Shown here: one piece after another, positions 1-8,067 of the stretch | Layout: the number at the start of each line of letters is the position of its first letter | Numbering within the stretch: the first letter of the stretch is position 1 | From: UBA288 sp050178135 | Lineage (GTDB): Archaea > Halobacteriota > Methanomicrobia > Methanomicrobiales > Methanospirillaceae | Length of the DNA stretch: 64,000 bases | Assembly (NCBI GenBank): GCA_050178135.1 | Contig: JBFXGJ010000008.1 | Span: forward strand, 10,443 to 74,442 | Reading direction: 5' to 3' | Notes under the pieces: generated by a model | Databases searched by the model: none | Seen by the model: the letters and a program-made list of their open reading frames with translations, nothing else | Told to the model about the DNA's origin: nothing | Made by a program: the position numbers and the translations under genes

Positions 1-954
1 GGCGGGGATGGTCGGGGCATTCACGACGTACTTCGCCTCGCCGCCGGCGAGCACCGAGAGGCACTGCCGCGCGACGGAGACGGCGACGTTGGACTGGGCC
101 TCGACGGTGGACGCGCCGAGGTGGGGGGTCATGATCACCTGGTCAAGCTCGACGAGCGGGGAGTCGGTGGGCGGCTCGCACTCGTAGACGTCGAGGGCGG
201 CGCCGGCCACCTTGCCAGCGACGAGGGCGTCGTAGAGGGCGGCTTCGTCGATGATCCCGCCCCGGGCGCAGTTGATGATCCGGACGCCGTCCTTCATCTG
301 CGCGATCGTCTCGGCATTGATGAGGTGGCGGGTCTCCTTCATCAGGGGCGTGTGGATCGTGATGAAGTCCGCACGGCTGAAGAGCTCGGGGAGGTCGACG
401 ATCTCGACGCCGAGCTCACGCGCACGGTCCTTCGCGATGAACGGGTCGTACGCGACGATCCGCATGTTCATGGCGGAGGCGCGGATCGCGACCTCCCTGC
501 CGATCCGGCCGAAGCCGACGACGCCGAGGGTCTTCTCGTTCACCTCGACGCCGATGAACTTCGACCGCTTCCACTGGCGGCCCTTGACCGAGGCGTTCGC
601 CTGCGGGATGTTGCGCGCGAGCGAGAGCATCATGGCGCAGGTGTGCTCGGTGGCGGCGAGGGTGTTGCCCTCGGGGGCGTTCGCGACGATGATGCCCCGC
701 CGCGTGGCGGCTGCGGTATCGATGTTGTCGACGCCGGCACCGGCCCGCCCGATGAACCGGAGCTTCGTCCCTGCCTCGATCACCCGTGCCGTGACCTCGG
801 TTCCGGAACGGACGAGCAGGGCGTCGTATTCACCGATGATCCCGACCAGCGCGTCCTCGGAGAGGTCGGTCTTTACGTCGACGTCGACCTCGTTGCGCAG
901 GATCTCGATCCCCTCCTCGGCCAGCGGATCGCTCACAAGCACTCGATAGTTCAT
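1..954 (-). CDS. serA: D-3-phosphoglycerate dehydrogenase (partial, 3' end outside window)
   Basis: Oxidises 3-phosphoglycerate to 3-phosphohydroxypyruvate with NAD, the first step of serine synthesis in the cytoplasm. The 318 visible codons start at ATG 954 with MNYRVLVSDPLAEEGIEIL and cover the substrate and NAD-binding domains. Seen: GFGRIG Rossmann loop (residues 147-152), NCARGG with catalytic Arg231, and TPHLG with His278. The regulatory C-terminal part (intervening and ACT domains of the long archaeal form) lies beyond the window edge. It is codirectional with hisE, 65 nt downstream of it. An aminotransferase at 18050-19180 could supply the next serine step. The family assignment is firm; only completeness is unknown. 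Confidence 0.95.
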   Translation of the reverse strand, partial: MNYRVLVSDPLAEEGIEILRNEVDVDVKTDLSEDALVGIIGEYDALLVRSGTEVTARVIEAGTKLRFIGRAGAGVDNIDTAAATRRGIIVANAPEGNTLAATEHTCAMMLSLARNIPQANASVKGRQWKRSKFIGVEVNEKTLGVVGFGRIGREVAIRASAMNMRIVAYDPFIAKDRARELGVEIVDLPELFSRADFITIHTPLMKETRHLINAETIAQMKDGVRIINCARGGIIDEAALYDALVAGKVAGAALDVYECEPPTDSPLVELDQVIMTPHLGASTVEAQSNVAVSVARQCLSVLAGGEAKYVVNAPTIPA

Positions 955-1019
955 TCTTAAACCCGGTACACGTTTCGTCTCAAGGTTTAAGAGGGGTGCG
1001 GTGGAGGCGGGTTGCCGGC

Positions 1020-1310
1020 CTACTGCCGGCGCGCCTCGAGGACGGCGAGGACGTCGTCGAGCCCGACACCGGAGGCGCGGAGGGCGACCAGCACGTGGAA
1101 GAGAAGGTCGGCCGCTTCGTTCGCGATCCGGTCGGGGTCGCCGTTCTTCACGGCGAGGATGAATTCGGTCGCCTCTTCACCGACCTTCTCGAGGGGCTTG
1201 TCGATCCCCTTGCGGTGGGCGAGGAGCGAGCAGACGTACGAGCCCTCCCGGGGGTTGGTCGCCCGGTCCTCGATGACGGCCCAGAGGTCGGCGAGGGTCT
1301 CAGTCTTCAT
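1020..1310 (-). CDS. hisE: Phosphoribosyl-ATP pyrophosphatase
   Basis: Hydrolyses PR-ATP to PR-AMP and pyrophosphate, the second step of histidine synthesis. The 96-aa protein starts at MKTETLADLW (ATG 1310), which fits the usual 90-110 aa of HisE. A longer reading to 1343 adds only an Arg-rich extension without homology. Seen: all-alpha MazG-like motifs, KVGEEATEF and NEAADLLFH, carrying the acidic metal ligands. The start overlaps the stop of the upstream nusA-like gene by 11 nt, so the two are probably co-transcribed and translationally coupled. Confidence 0.93.
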   Translation of the reverse strand: MKTETLADLWAVIEDRATNPREGSYVCSLLAHRKGIDKPLEKVGEEATEFILAVKNGDPDRIANEAADLLFHVLVALRASGVGLDDVLAVLEARRQ

Positions 1311-1782
1311 GGTCCGCCTCCTCCTCCGGTGCCGCCGCCGCATCCGTCTCGGGAGCTACCCGGACGTCGTCGACCACGATCTCGAAGAACCGCCGCACGA
1401 GGAGGCGGACCTTCTCGATGGTGCAGCCGTTCCGGCCGATGACGATCCCCAGGTCCTCCCGGTGCCGGAGGAGGAGGTCGACCTCCCCCTCGGCGGAGGC
1501 GGGGCCGAGGCCCGCAAGCTGTGCCGGGCGGATGATGTTGGCGATGAAGGCCTCCGGCGTCTCTGCATACTCCACCATCTCGAGCCGGCGGCCGAGCTGG
1601 CGGGAGAGCCGCTGGATGTTCTCTCCCTTCTTGCCGATCGCGAGCCCCATGTCTCCGGGCTTGATCACGTAGATCACCCGGTCGAACCGGTCGTCGATGA
1701 TGCAGTCGACCGCCGTGGAGCGCGTGAGGATGCGGAGCTCCTCGATATAGCGCCGCTCCTTGAAACCGATGCTCCTCTCCAT
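1300..1782 (-). CDS. nusA: NusA-like transcription termination/antitermination factor (KH domains)
   Basis: The 160-aa protein is the short archaeal NusA type: two KH RNA-binding modules without the bacterial N-terminal polymerase-binding and S1 domains. Seen: first KH loop GLAIGKKGENI near residue 50, second GIVIGRNGCTIEKV near residue 115, followed by an Ala/Glu-rich tail. Archaeal NusA homologues are known as RNA-binding proteins often encoded near RNA polymerase genes; here the gene instead precedes hisE with an 11-nt overlap. Its exact role in elongation or termination in archaea is not established, so the name rests on family similarity. Confidence 0.88.
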   Translation of the reverse strand: MERSIGFKERRYIEELRILTRSTAVDCIIDDRFDRVIYVIKPGDMGLAIGKKGENIQRLSRQLGRRLEMVEYAETPEAFIANIIRPAQLAGLGPASAEGEVDLLLRHREDLGIVIGRNGCTIEKVRLLVRRFFEIVVDDVRVAPETDAAAAPEEEADHED

Positions 1783-1846
1783 ATCGAATGCCGCTACTCT
1801 ATTCCCCGCGACGAGAGATTAAGGAAACGGAATTTGTCGGGAAGGG

Positions 1847-1854
1847 AAAAAAAA
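1847..1854 (-). terminator. Oligo-T terminator after lipoprotein gene
   Basis: A run of eight A on the plus strand (T8 on the coding strand) lies 11 nt beyond the stop of the minus-strand lipoprotein gene. Archaeal RNA polymerase terminates at such T tracts. Confidence 0.55.
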
Positions 1855-1864
1855 GGGGAGACGG

Positions 1865-2485
1865 TCACTTCAGCGCGGCGAGGCCGGCGAAGTCGATCGC
1901 GTCGACGAGGGCGTCGAGGTCGGCGGGGGTGGCGTCACCGACCTGGACGTGCACCAGGAAGCGGTCGCCGGCGAGGACCATCATGCTGTGCTCGTTCGCC
2001 TTCTTCTGCTCGATCCGCCAGGCGGGCTGCCCGTCGGCGGTGGCCCGTTTGATCGACATCTCGGTCGAGTCGAGCTGCGTGAACGAGGACCACTGCTGCT
2101 TGAGCGGGCTGACGGCCATGCCGTTGTCGGTGATCACGATGGTGCCGCCGGCCTTCTCGTCGCCGGCCTTGGCGTAGTCGCCCGTGGCGAAGGTGTAGTC
2201 GCGGCCCTCGTTGTCCTTGAGGGTCATGCCTTCGCCCTCGCCGTCGAGGGTCCAGGGACCGGCGGTCTTCGGCAGGAACGGCATCAGCCGGTCGTAGCCG
2301 ACGGCCGGGCCGGCGGGGCCAGCGGTGCCGGCGGCGGTGACGCCTGCCGTCCCGGCGGCGGTGGGTGCCGGGGTGGTCGCGGTGCCGTTCGAGCCCGAGG
2401 TGCAGCCGGCCGCCGCGAGGGCAGCGCCCAGCACGACGAGCAGGGCGAGGACGCCGAGCAGGTTGAATCCGTTCTTCCGGTTCAT
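1865..2485 (-). CDS. Secreted lipoprotein of unknown function (paralogue of 2526-3119)
   Basis: A 206-aa protein starting at MNRKNGFNLL (ATG 2485); the 27 codons upstream lack any secretion signal. A hydrophobic segment is followed by the lipobox-like AAAGC at about residues 25-29, then a Ser/Thr/Pro/Ala-rich linker to about residue 70. The remainder is a globular domain with no catalytic motif I recognise. Its end (DALVDAIDFAGLAALK) matches the end of the neighbouring lipoprotein, marking the pair as tandem paralogues. The 40-nt spacing suggests co-transcription. No function can be assigned; a substrate-binding or envelope role is only a guess. Confidence 0.85.
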   Translation of the reverse strand: MNRKNGFNLLGVLALLVVLGAALAAAGCTSGSNGTATTPAPTAAGTAGVTAAGTAGPAGPAVGYDRLMPFLPKTAGPWTLDGEGEGMTLKDNEGRDYTFATGDYAKAGDEKAGGTIVITDNGMAVSPLKQQWSSFTQLDSTEMSIKRATADGQPAWRIEQKKANEHSMMVLAGDRFLVHVQVGDATPADLDALVDAIDFAGLAALK

Positions 2486-2525
2486 GGATCTCCGGTCGAG
2501 ATCATGGGAGGGGAGAGGATTAAGG

Positions 2526-3119
2526 CTATCGCAGGCGTGCAAGGCCGTCGAGGTCGAGGGCGGCAACGAAGGCGTCGTAATCGGCCGGTTGTGCGTCGGT
2601 GACGGCGAGGTAGACGATGTAGCGGTCGGCGACGACGAGGTAGAGGCTCGTGGAGCGCTCGTCGCGGACCTCGTAGGCCCGGTACCCGCGGACGGTGGTA
2701 CGGGTGAGCCCGCCGGCGGACTGGGGGGCGCCCTCGAGGAGCCCGAGGAGCTTGGCGAAGCCGATCGGCTGCCCGCCGTTGTCCTGGATCACCAGGTCGA
2801 CGTCGCCGGCGGCGGTGCCGTTCGGGGCGGTGACGGGGACGTAGCTCGCGGTGACGGTGACGAGGGTGAAGCCGTCCTCGTCGAGGGTCATGCCGGCGGG
2901 GGGCGCGAGGAACCGCCAGCCCCCGGGGGCGGGCGGGGCGAACCGGGCGAGGGTGTCGGACGGGACGACCGTCGCCCCGTCGTGCGGAGCGGCGGTGGTC
3001 GACTCCGGCAGGATGCGGGTGGGGTCGTCGGCATCGTCGATACAGCCGGCGGCGAGCGCGGCGAGGACGAGGAGGAGCACGGCGGCGAGGAGCGGTACGG
3101 TGGACCGGAGAGCGCGCAT
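2526..3119 (-). CDS. Secreted lipoprotein of unknown function (paralogue of 1865-2485)
   Basis: A 197-aa protein with an N-terminal hydrophobic stretch (residues 8-24) ending in the lipobox LAAGC, so probably exported and lipid-anchored at Cys26. The mature part shares its layout with the next gene: a short acidic linker, a core containing GMTLDEDGFTLV (compare GMTLKDNEGRDYTF), and a C-terminal YDAFVAALDLDGLARLR helix. Likely first gene of a two-gene unit. The duplicates are well diverged, so the duplication is not recent. No conserved catalytic residues seen; function unknown. Confidence 0.85.
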   Translation of the reverse strand: MRALRSTVPLLAAVLLLVLAALAAGCIDDADDPTRILPESTTAAPHDGATVVPSDTLARFAPPAPGGWRFLAPPAGMTLDEDGFTLVTVTASYVPVTAPNGTAAGDVDLVIQDNGGQPIGFAKLLGLLEGAPQSAGGLTRTTVRGYRAYEVRDERSTSLYLVVADRYIVYLAVTDAQPADYDAFVAALDLDGLARLR

Positions 3120-3171
3120 CAGGAGGATCTGTGACGCGGGATGGTTAAGCCTGCCGGGGGAGAACGGGTCG

Positions 3172-3179
3172 AAAAAAAA
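3172..3179 (-). terminator. Oligo-T terminator after the cohesin protein gene
   Basis: A8 on the plus strand, 19 nt past the stop of the minus-strand surface-protein gene, between it and the lipoprotein pair. Confidence 0.55.
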
Positions 3180-3197
3180 CGGGAGGGGCGGGTATCG

Positions 3198-5834
3198 TCA
3201 CCGGATGATGGTGACGAGGTTGGACTTGGTCACCGACTTGGTGGTGCCGTCCGCCCAGGTGACGGTCAGCTTCGCTGAGTAGGTGGCCTTCTTCTGGTAC
3301 CAGACGTAGGGGTTCTGCTTGGTCGAGGTCTTCCAGGAGACCGCGCCGACGCTGGTCGGGTTGAAGTCCCAGGCCCACTTGACGGGCTTGGGGTTCGAGA
3401 GGTCGGTGAACTGGACCTTCAGCGACGCGACGCCGGAGAGCGGGGCGGCGGAGAAGTCGACCGTCTTGTCGCCGGGCTGCTGGGTGGTGACCGTCGCAGT
3501 CGGCTGGACCGTGGGCTGGCCCGTGGTCGGGACGACGCCCTGGGCGAACTCGACGTAGTTGAAGTTCACCCGGTCGTTCTTGATGATGAGCTTGAGCTGG
3601 TGCGTGCCGGCCGTGAGGCTGAGCGGGAGGGTGAAGGTCTTGTAGGTGCTGAACCCGCCGGTGCCGCCGATCTGGGCGGTGCCGATGAGGACGTTGTCCT
3701 GGTAGACCTCGATCGACTTGGTCGCGGCGTCGGGGTTCGCGGCGCGGAACATCGCGGTGTACTGGCCGGTCTGGGCGATCTGGGCGGTGTAGATCAGGTA
3801 TTCGCCGGCGCGGACCCAGCCGATGTTGTGGCTGGCCTCGGAGGTGGACCACTCGATATCGACGCTCTCGGACGGGCGGTAGGCGCCGCCCTCGTTCGCG
3901 AGGGTGGTGTCGAAGTAGGCGACGTTCTGGCCGCCGCGGTCATAGTTCTCGGCCTGGATGCGGCCGGGGACCACGTTGCCGGGGCCGTAGGGCGAGGTGG
4001 TGACGGTGGGCTGAGCCGTGGTGGTGCCGGTGGGCGCCGCGGTGGTGGTCGGCACCTGCGTCTGGGTGGTCGTCGGGACGGCACCGGAGCAGAAGCTCAT
4101 CCAGTCCAGGTTGATCCGGCCGACGCCCTCGAAGGCGATGGTGACGACGTGCCGGCCGACGGTGAGGTCGAGCGGCGTCGTGGCGGTGAACTCCTGGTAG
4201 GTCGTCCAGCCGCCGGTGCCGGCGACGTTGATCTGGCCGGCGGGGACGCCGTCGACGTAGACCTTGAGGGCCTTGGTCGCGGCGTCGGGGTTCGCAGCCC
4301 GGAGCTTCAGCTCGTATGCCTGGGCGGCGGCGGCGTCGACGGAGTAGCGGAGGTACTCGCCGGCACGGGTGTAGGCGACGTTGGTGATGCCGTTCCCGGT
4401 CTCGAGGTCGACGCCCTCATTGGGCCGGAGGGCCTTCTCGTTGCCGAGGTTCTCGGGCTCGTAGTCGCTGTAGGCGACGTTCTGGCCGCCGGTGTCGAAG
4501 TGCTCGGACTGGACCGTGCACGGGATGGCGTGCGGGGCGGGGAAGGGCTGCTGGCCGCCGGGGGTCGGCGTCGCGGTCACGGTGGCGGTGGGCTCAACCG
4601 TCGGGGTGGCGGTGGGCTCTGCCGTGGGCGTCGCCGTCGGGGTCGCGGTGGCGGTCGGCTCGACCGTGGGCGTCTCGGTGACGGTGACGGTCGGCTCGAC
4701 GGTCGGGGTCTCCGTCGGCGTCGCGGTGGCGGTCGTGGTCACGGGTGCGGTGACGGTGATGTTGACGGACTTGGAGTCGGTCGCGCCGGTCAGGTTCGTG
4801 ACGGTGAGGGTCACCTGGAACGTGCCGGGGTTCTTGTAGGTCCGGCTCGGGCTCGGCTGGTAGCTGATGGCGCCGTCACCGAACTGCCAGTAGTACGAGA
4901 CCGCGTGCTGCGACATGTCGGTGAACTTCACATAGAGCGGGGCGGCGCCCGTGTACTTGCTGTTCGTGAAGTCGGCGACGGGGGCGCCGGCGCCCACCTG
5001 CTCGAGGGTGAGCTGGACGGGCACGGTGGCGCCGGCGAGCGGCGTCACGGGGTTCGCGAGGGTCGCGGTGATGTACCCGGGCATGCGTGCCTCGATCAGC
5101 TGGACGGCCCCACCCGTGAGGGAGTGGGTGACGTTCAGGGGCCCGCTCGCGGTGGTGCCCTTGAGGACGCCGTCAAAGTAGACCTCCGCGCCCGCCGGCG
5201 TGGTGGAGACCAGGTAGTAGCCGACCGTGGAGACGGTCGGGGTTGCCGTGGGCGTCGCCGTCGGGGTGGCGGTTGCCGTCGGGGTTGCCGTGGCGGTGGG
5301 TGTCGCTGTCGGCGTGGCTGTCGGAGTGCCGACAGTCAGCTGGCCGGGAGGAGACGTGACGGCGTAGATGTTACCATTGCGGTCCTGAAAACCGAGATTC
5401 GTGCTCGGGGTGATGGTAATCGAGGTGACACCTACTGATTTTCCTCGAAGGGTTAAAGTCCCCACATTGACATTTGTTGCCCCAAGAGGAACTTCCTCGT
5501 TCAAATCTACCATCCTTAATGTGATAGTGGAGTTGGGCAAGAAATAGTCCTGATTTTCTTTGCTATGCACTGTTGCCCAAGCGGGCCATGTCACCGCACT
5601 AATCTCTGCGGTGGATGGATTCGATAGTGTCAGACTAAATTCAACCCCCGAAATACCATTCGCGGCGGAGTCGAGCACGATAGGAACCTGGACGGTCCCG
5701 CCGACATCGTTGATCGTGAATGTCCCGGTGGTCACCGTCGCAGCGGATGCGCCGGCGACGAGGGCGCATGCGGCCGCGAGGACCAGGGCGAGGAGGAGGA
5801 ATCGCCCCGTCCGGGAATGGTTCTGTCCGTTCAT
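3198..5834 (-). CDS. Large secreted surface protein: cohesin-PEGA-PKD-CBM6-CBM6-PKD
   Basis: 878 aa, start at MNGQNHSRTGRF (ATG 5834), chosen because a Sec signal peptide of about 31 residues follows immediately. Order seen: cohesin-like beta module (residues about 33-168; VGGTVQVPIVLD, GISGVEFSLTLSNP, VGTLTLRGKSVG); Thr-Pro linker; PEGA domain (PAGAEVYFDGVLKGTT, 205-280); PKD domain (YYWQFGDG, 285-365); long Thr-Pro linker; two CBM6-like carbohydrate-binding modules (VQSEHFDTGGQNVAYSD and IQAENYDRGGQNVAYFD starts); C-terminal PKD-like domain ending SNLVTIIR. There is no catalytic domain and no C-terminal membrane anchor. It is the only cohesin candidate in the window, while six neighbours carry dockerins, so it may be a scaffold binding wall sugars through CBM6. 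That role is inference. Confidence 0.85.
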   Translation of the reverse strand: MNGQNHSRTGRFLLLALVLAAACALVAGASAATVTTGTFTINDVGGTVQVPIVLDSAANGISGVEFSLTLSNPSTAEISAVTWPAWATVHSKENQDYFLPNSTITLRMVDLNEEVPLGATNVNVGTLTLRGKSVGVTSITITPSTNLGFQDRNGNIYAVTSPPGQLTVGTPTATPTATPTATATPTATATPTATPTATPTVSTVGYYLVSTTPAGAEVYFDGVLKGTTASGPLNVTHSLTGGAVQLIEARMPGYITATLANPVTPLAGATVPVQLTLEQVGAGAPVADFTNSKYTGAAPLYVKFTDMSQHAVSYYWQFGDGAISYQPSPSRTYKNPGTFQVTLTVTNLTGATDSKSVNITVTAPVTTTATATPTETPTVEPTVTVTETPTVEPTATATPTATPTAEPTATPTVEPTATVTATPTPGGQQPFPAPHAIPCTVQSEHFDTGGQNVAYSDYEPENLGNEKALRPNEGVDLETGNGITNVAYTRAGEYLRYSVDAAAAQAYELKLRAANPDAATKALKVYVDGVPAGQINVAGTGGWTTYQEFTATTPLDLTVGRHVVTIAFEGVGRINLDWMSFCSGAVPTTTQTQVPTTTAAPTGTTTAQPTVTTSPYGPGNVVPGRIQAENYDRGGQNVAYFDTTLANEGGAYRPSESVDIEWSTSEASHNIGWVRAGEYLIYTAQIAQTGQYTAMFRAANPDAATKSIEVYQDNVLIGTAQIGGTGGFSTYKTFTLPLSLTAGTHQLKLIIKNDRVNFNYVEFAQGVVPTTGQPTVQPTATVTTQQPGDKTVDFSAAPLSGVASLKVQFTDLSNPKPVKWAWDFNPTSVGAVSWKTSTKQNPYVWYQKKATYSAKLTVTWADGTTKSVTKSNLVTIIR
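4561..4735 (-). repeat. Thr-Pro linker repeat (coding)
   Basis: Tandem short repeats encode a Thr-Pro-Thr-Ala/Val linker between the PKD and first CBM6 module of the surface protein. This is low-complexity coding sequence typical of extended extracellular linkers, not a DNA-level array. Confidence 0.75.
5228..5335 (-). repeat. Thr-Pro linker repeat (coding)
   Basis: Six-codon and shorter repeats encode an alternating Ala-Thr-Pro-Thr linker between the cohesin and PEGA modules. The very GC-rich repeat sits directly beside the AT-richer cohesin segment. Confidence 0.75.
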
Positions 5835-5981
5835 AGTTACAATTGGCCCCGTGATCACACATAATGTTTCGCCTTTCCGGGGATCACCGGCGGAAGCGGG
5901 ATCGGACAAATCCCGCGAAAGCAGCGCTGTTTCTCACGAGGAGCTCGGAAAAGGGGGATTCGCCGGCGGACCGCTCACCGG

Positions 5982-7238
5982 CTAGAGCCCGTTGAAGAGC
6001 TGCACGACGTCCGCGAAGTCGATCCGGCCGTTCCCGTTGAAGTCGAACGCCGCCACCGGCTCGTTCGCCGCGATCCAGGTCATCTGGTTGAAGAAGAGGA
6101 CGACGTCCGCGAAGTCCTTCCGGGAGTTCCCGTTCACGTCCTCGTACTTCCCGTCCTTGTTGATATCGTGGGGCACGTCCGCCGCGCCCGGCACCGCGAG
6201 CACCGGGACGGTGGGCGTCGGCGTCGGCGTCAGCACCGGCACCGACGCCACGTAGATATCGTCGTTGCCGTTCCGGTTGTCGGTGAAGGCCACCAGGTCA
6301 CCGTCGATGTCCGGGCTGTTCTGGCTCCCCGGCGCCACCACGAGCGGGACCTCCTGCTCGACCGAGAGGTCGTAGAGGTAGATGTCCTCGTTCCCGTTCC
6401 GCTCGTCCCGCCAGACGACACGGTCGCCGTCGATCGCCGGCTGCTCCTGCTGCGCGGCGCCCGGCGAGAGCCACCGCCCGGTACCGCCGGTCATCGTCAG
6501 GTCGAGCTCGAAGAGCCGGATGTTGTACCGCAGGTCATCAGGCATGAACTTGGTATAGACCACGCGGTTCCCCGAGATCCCAATCCCCGTGACAGGTGAC
6601 TCGTTCGTCTGTTCCAGCAGGTGCACCTGGCTGTCGAGCAGGTACCGGAAGTAGACACCGTCGAGGTTGAAGTCGGTCCAGACCACCTTCCGGTCCGAGA
6701 CGGCGGGGCGCGTCTGGGCGTTCGAGTCCTGGTAGATCTGGATCGGTGCCGGGTTCTCCAGGTCGTAATAGTAGATCCTGGAGACCTCCGAGATCGCCGA
6801 CGCCGAGTCCTCCCAGACCACCACGTCGCCGTCGATGTCCGGCCGTTCTTCGTACCCGCCATAAGTGGAATCAGGCGAGTTCAGCATCCGTTCAAACCCG
6901 GTCTCCAGGTCGAGGTAATAAATATCCGGGTTCTCATACTGGCTTACACTGTTCCGGTAGTCCTGCCAGACCACGCGGTTCCCCGAGATCCGCGGGGCCA
7001 TCTGGTCCTTCGGGTCGTCGGTCAGCCTTCGCGTCTGGCCGGTCCCCATGTCGTAGAGATAGATGTCCCAGTCCCCGTTCCGGTCGTCCTCCCAGACGAT
7101 CTTCTGGCCGGAGATCGACGGAAACCGCTGTGTCCCTTCGTTATCCGTCAGCCGGAGTTCCCACGCCGACCCAGCAGCCGGCAGGAGGAGGAGCGCCACC
7201 AGGAGGAGGCCGAGAAGAAGACGGTTACACAATGCCAT
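5982..7238 (-). CDS. Secreted TolB-like beta-propeller protein with C-terminal dockerin
   Basis: 418 aa, start at MALCNRLLLGLLL (ATG 7238), directly followed by a signal peptide ending AAGSA. An open frame runs further upstream but only antisense to cofC. About six repeats of the type ISGNRVVWQDYRNG...DIYLYDL form a TolB/DPP-IV-like propeller (about 25-335). A Thr-Pro linker then leads to a C-terminal dockerin (about 358-418) with two Ca-binding loops, DVNGNSRKDFAD and DFNGNGRIDFAD, separated by NQMTWIAANEPVAAF. Propellers of this kind mediate protein or glycan contacts; no catalytic site seen. It lies 147 nt downstream of the cohesin gene's start, on the same strand and upstream of it in transcription order. 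Confidence 0.87.
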   Translation of the reverse strand: MALCNRLLLGLLLVALLLLPAAGSAWELRLTDNEGTQRFPSISGQKIVWEDDRNGDWDIYLYDMGTGQTRRLTDDPKDQMAPRISGNRVVWQDYRNSVSQYENPDIYYLDLETGFERMLNSPDSTYGGYEERPDIDGDVVVWEDSASAISEVSRIYYYDLENPAPIQIYQDSNAQTRPAVSDRKVVWTDFNLDGVYFRYLLDSQVHLLEQTNESPVTGIGISGNRVVYTKFMPDDLRYNIRLFELDLTMTGGTGRWLSPGAAQQEQPAIDGDRVVWRDERNGNEDIYLYDLSVEQEVPLVVAPGSQNSPDIDGDLVAFTDNRNGNDDIYVASVPVLTPTPTPTVPVLAVPGAADVPHDINKDGKYEDVNGNSRKDFADVVLFFNQMTWIAANEPVAAFDFNGNGRIDFADVVQLFNGL

Positions 7239-7323
7239 CGGCCCGTTCACCACTGCCTGATCGATCCTGTTGGGGCCTCCACCGTAATATAAGGCAGTGT
7301 CCCGGCCGGTAACGGTGCGCATC

Positions 7324-7335
7324 CTTTTCATATAG
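7324..7335 (+). promoter_or_regulatory. TATA-like promoter element upstream of cofC
   Basis: The AT-rich box CTTTTCATATAG is centred about 31 nt before the cofC ATG, the spacing expected for an archaeal TATA box driving a transcript with little or no leader. No Shine-Dalgarno sequence is seen before this ATG. Confidence 0.45.
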
Positions 7336-7361
7336 CAACGCGAACCCGATCTGATCGCTCC

Positions 7362-8045
7362 ATGCCCGTCGCCGTGATCCCGTTCCGGCCGGTCAACCCG
7401 AAGACCCGGCTCTCTGGGCTCCTCAACCAGGACGAGCGCGAGGCCTTCGCCCGCGCCATGCTCGCCGACGTGGTCGACGCGGTACGGTCCGCCGGGCTCG
7501 AGCCCCTCGTCCTCTCCACCACCGAGTACGACTGCCCCGGCGTCGGCGTCCGGGTCGCCCCCTGCGGCCTCTCCGATGCGCTCAACGACCTCTTCCCCCT
7601 CCTCGAGGGGCCCGTCCTGGTGATCATGGCCGACCTCCCCCTCGTCAACCCCGAGGCGATCCGCCGGCTCACCGGAACCGACGCCGACATCGCGATCGCC
7701 CCCGGGCGGGGCGGCGGCACCAACGCGCTCTATATCCGCGACCCCGCCCGCTTCCACGTCGACTACTACCAGTGCTCGGTCGCCAAGCACCTCGGGATCG
7801 CCCGCGACGCCGGCCTCTCCACCGAGCTCGTCGACTCCTTCCGCCTCTACCTCGACCTCGACGAGGAGGAGGACCTCGTCGACCTGCTGATCCACGGCAC
7901 CGGCACGGCCCGCGCCTGCCTCGAGTCGCTCGGCATCGAGCTCGCCGTCACCCGGGGCCGGGTCGGGATCGCCCGGCAGGCACCGGTGCATGACGACGGA
8001 ACCACGCTCCGGCAGGGCGGCACCACCGGCACCGCCGGCCGCTGA
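7362..8045 (+). CDS. cofC: 2-phospho-L-lactate guanylyltransferase (F420 biosynthesis)
   Basis: Couples a nucleoside triphosphate with 2-phospho-L-lactate (or phosphoenolpyruvate in some organisms) to give the activated donor for CofD in coenzyme F420 assembly. 227 aa, normal length for CofC. Seen: N-terminal MPVAVIPFRPVNPKTRLS with the Lys-Thr-Arg-Leu phosphate-binding signature, VIMADLPLV metal-binding motif, GGGTNAL, and LDLDEEEDL near the C-terminus. The gene overlaps or abuts the ABC ATPase gene downstream. Two cofH genes at 34761-37342 serve an earlier branch of the same pathway. Confidence 0.93.
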   Translation: MPVAVIPFRPVNPKTRLSGLLNQDEREAFARAMLADVVDAVRSAGLEPLVLSTTEYDCPGVGVRVAPCGLSDALNDLFPLLEGPVLVIMADLPLVNPEAIRRLTGTDADIAIAPGRGGGTNALYIRDPARFHVDYYQCSVAKHLGIARDAGLSTELVDSFRLYLDLDEEEDLVDLLIHGTGTARACLESLGIELAVTRGRVGIARQAPVHDDGTTLRQGGTTGTAGR

Positions 8046-8067
8046 CCGGGACGGGCGGGCGCGGGGG

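Noticed and set aside
4561..5335. Tandem short repeats that could be read as a CRISPR-like array
   Set aside because: They are in-frame Thr-Pro codon repeats without constant repeat/spacer lengths.
3600..5438. Long plus-strand open frame (612 codons) antisense to the cohesin protein
   Set aside because: It mirrors a GC-rich third-position-biased gene on the other strand; its product is low-complexity Gly/Arg/Val with no domain.
5982..6599. Plus-strand frames over the dockerin region
   Set aside because: Complement of the dockerin codons; products are Arg/Val-rich with no recognisable feature.
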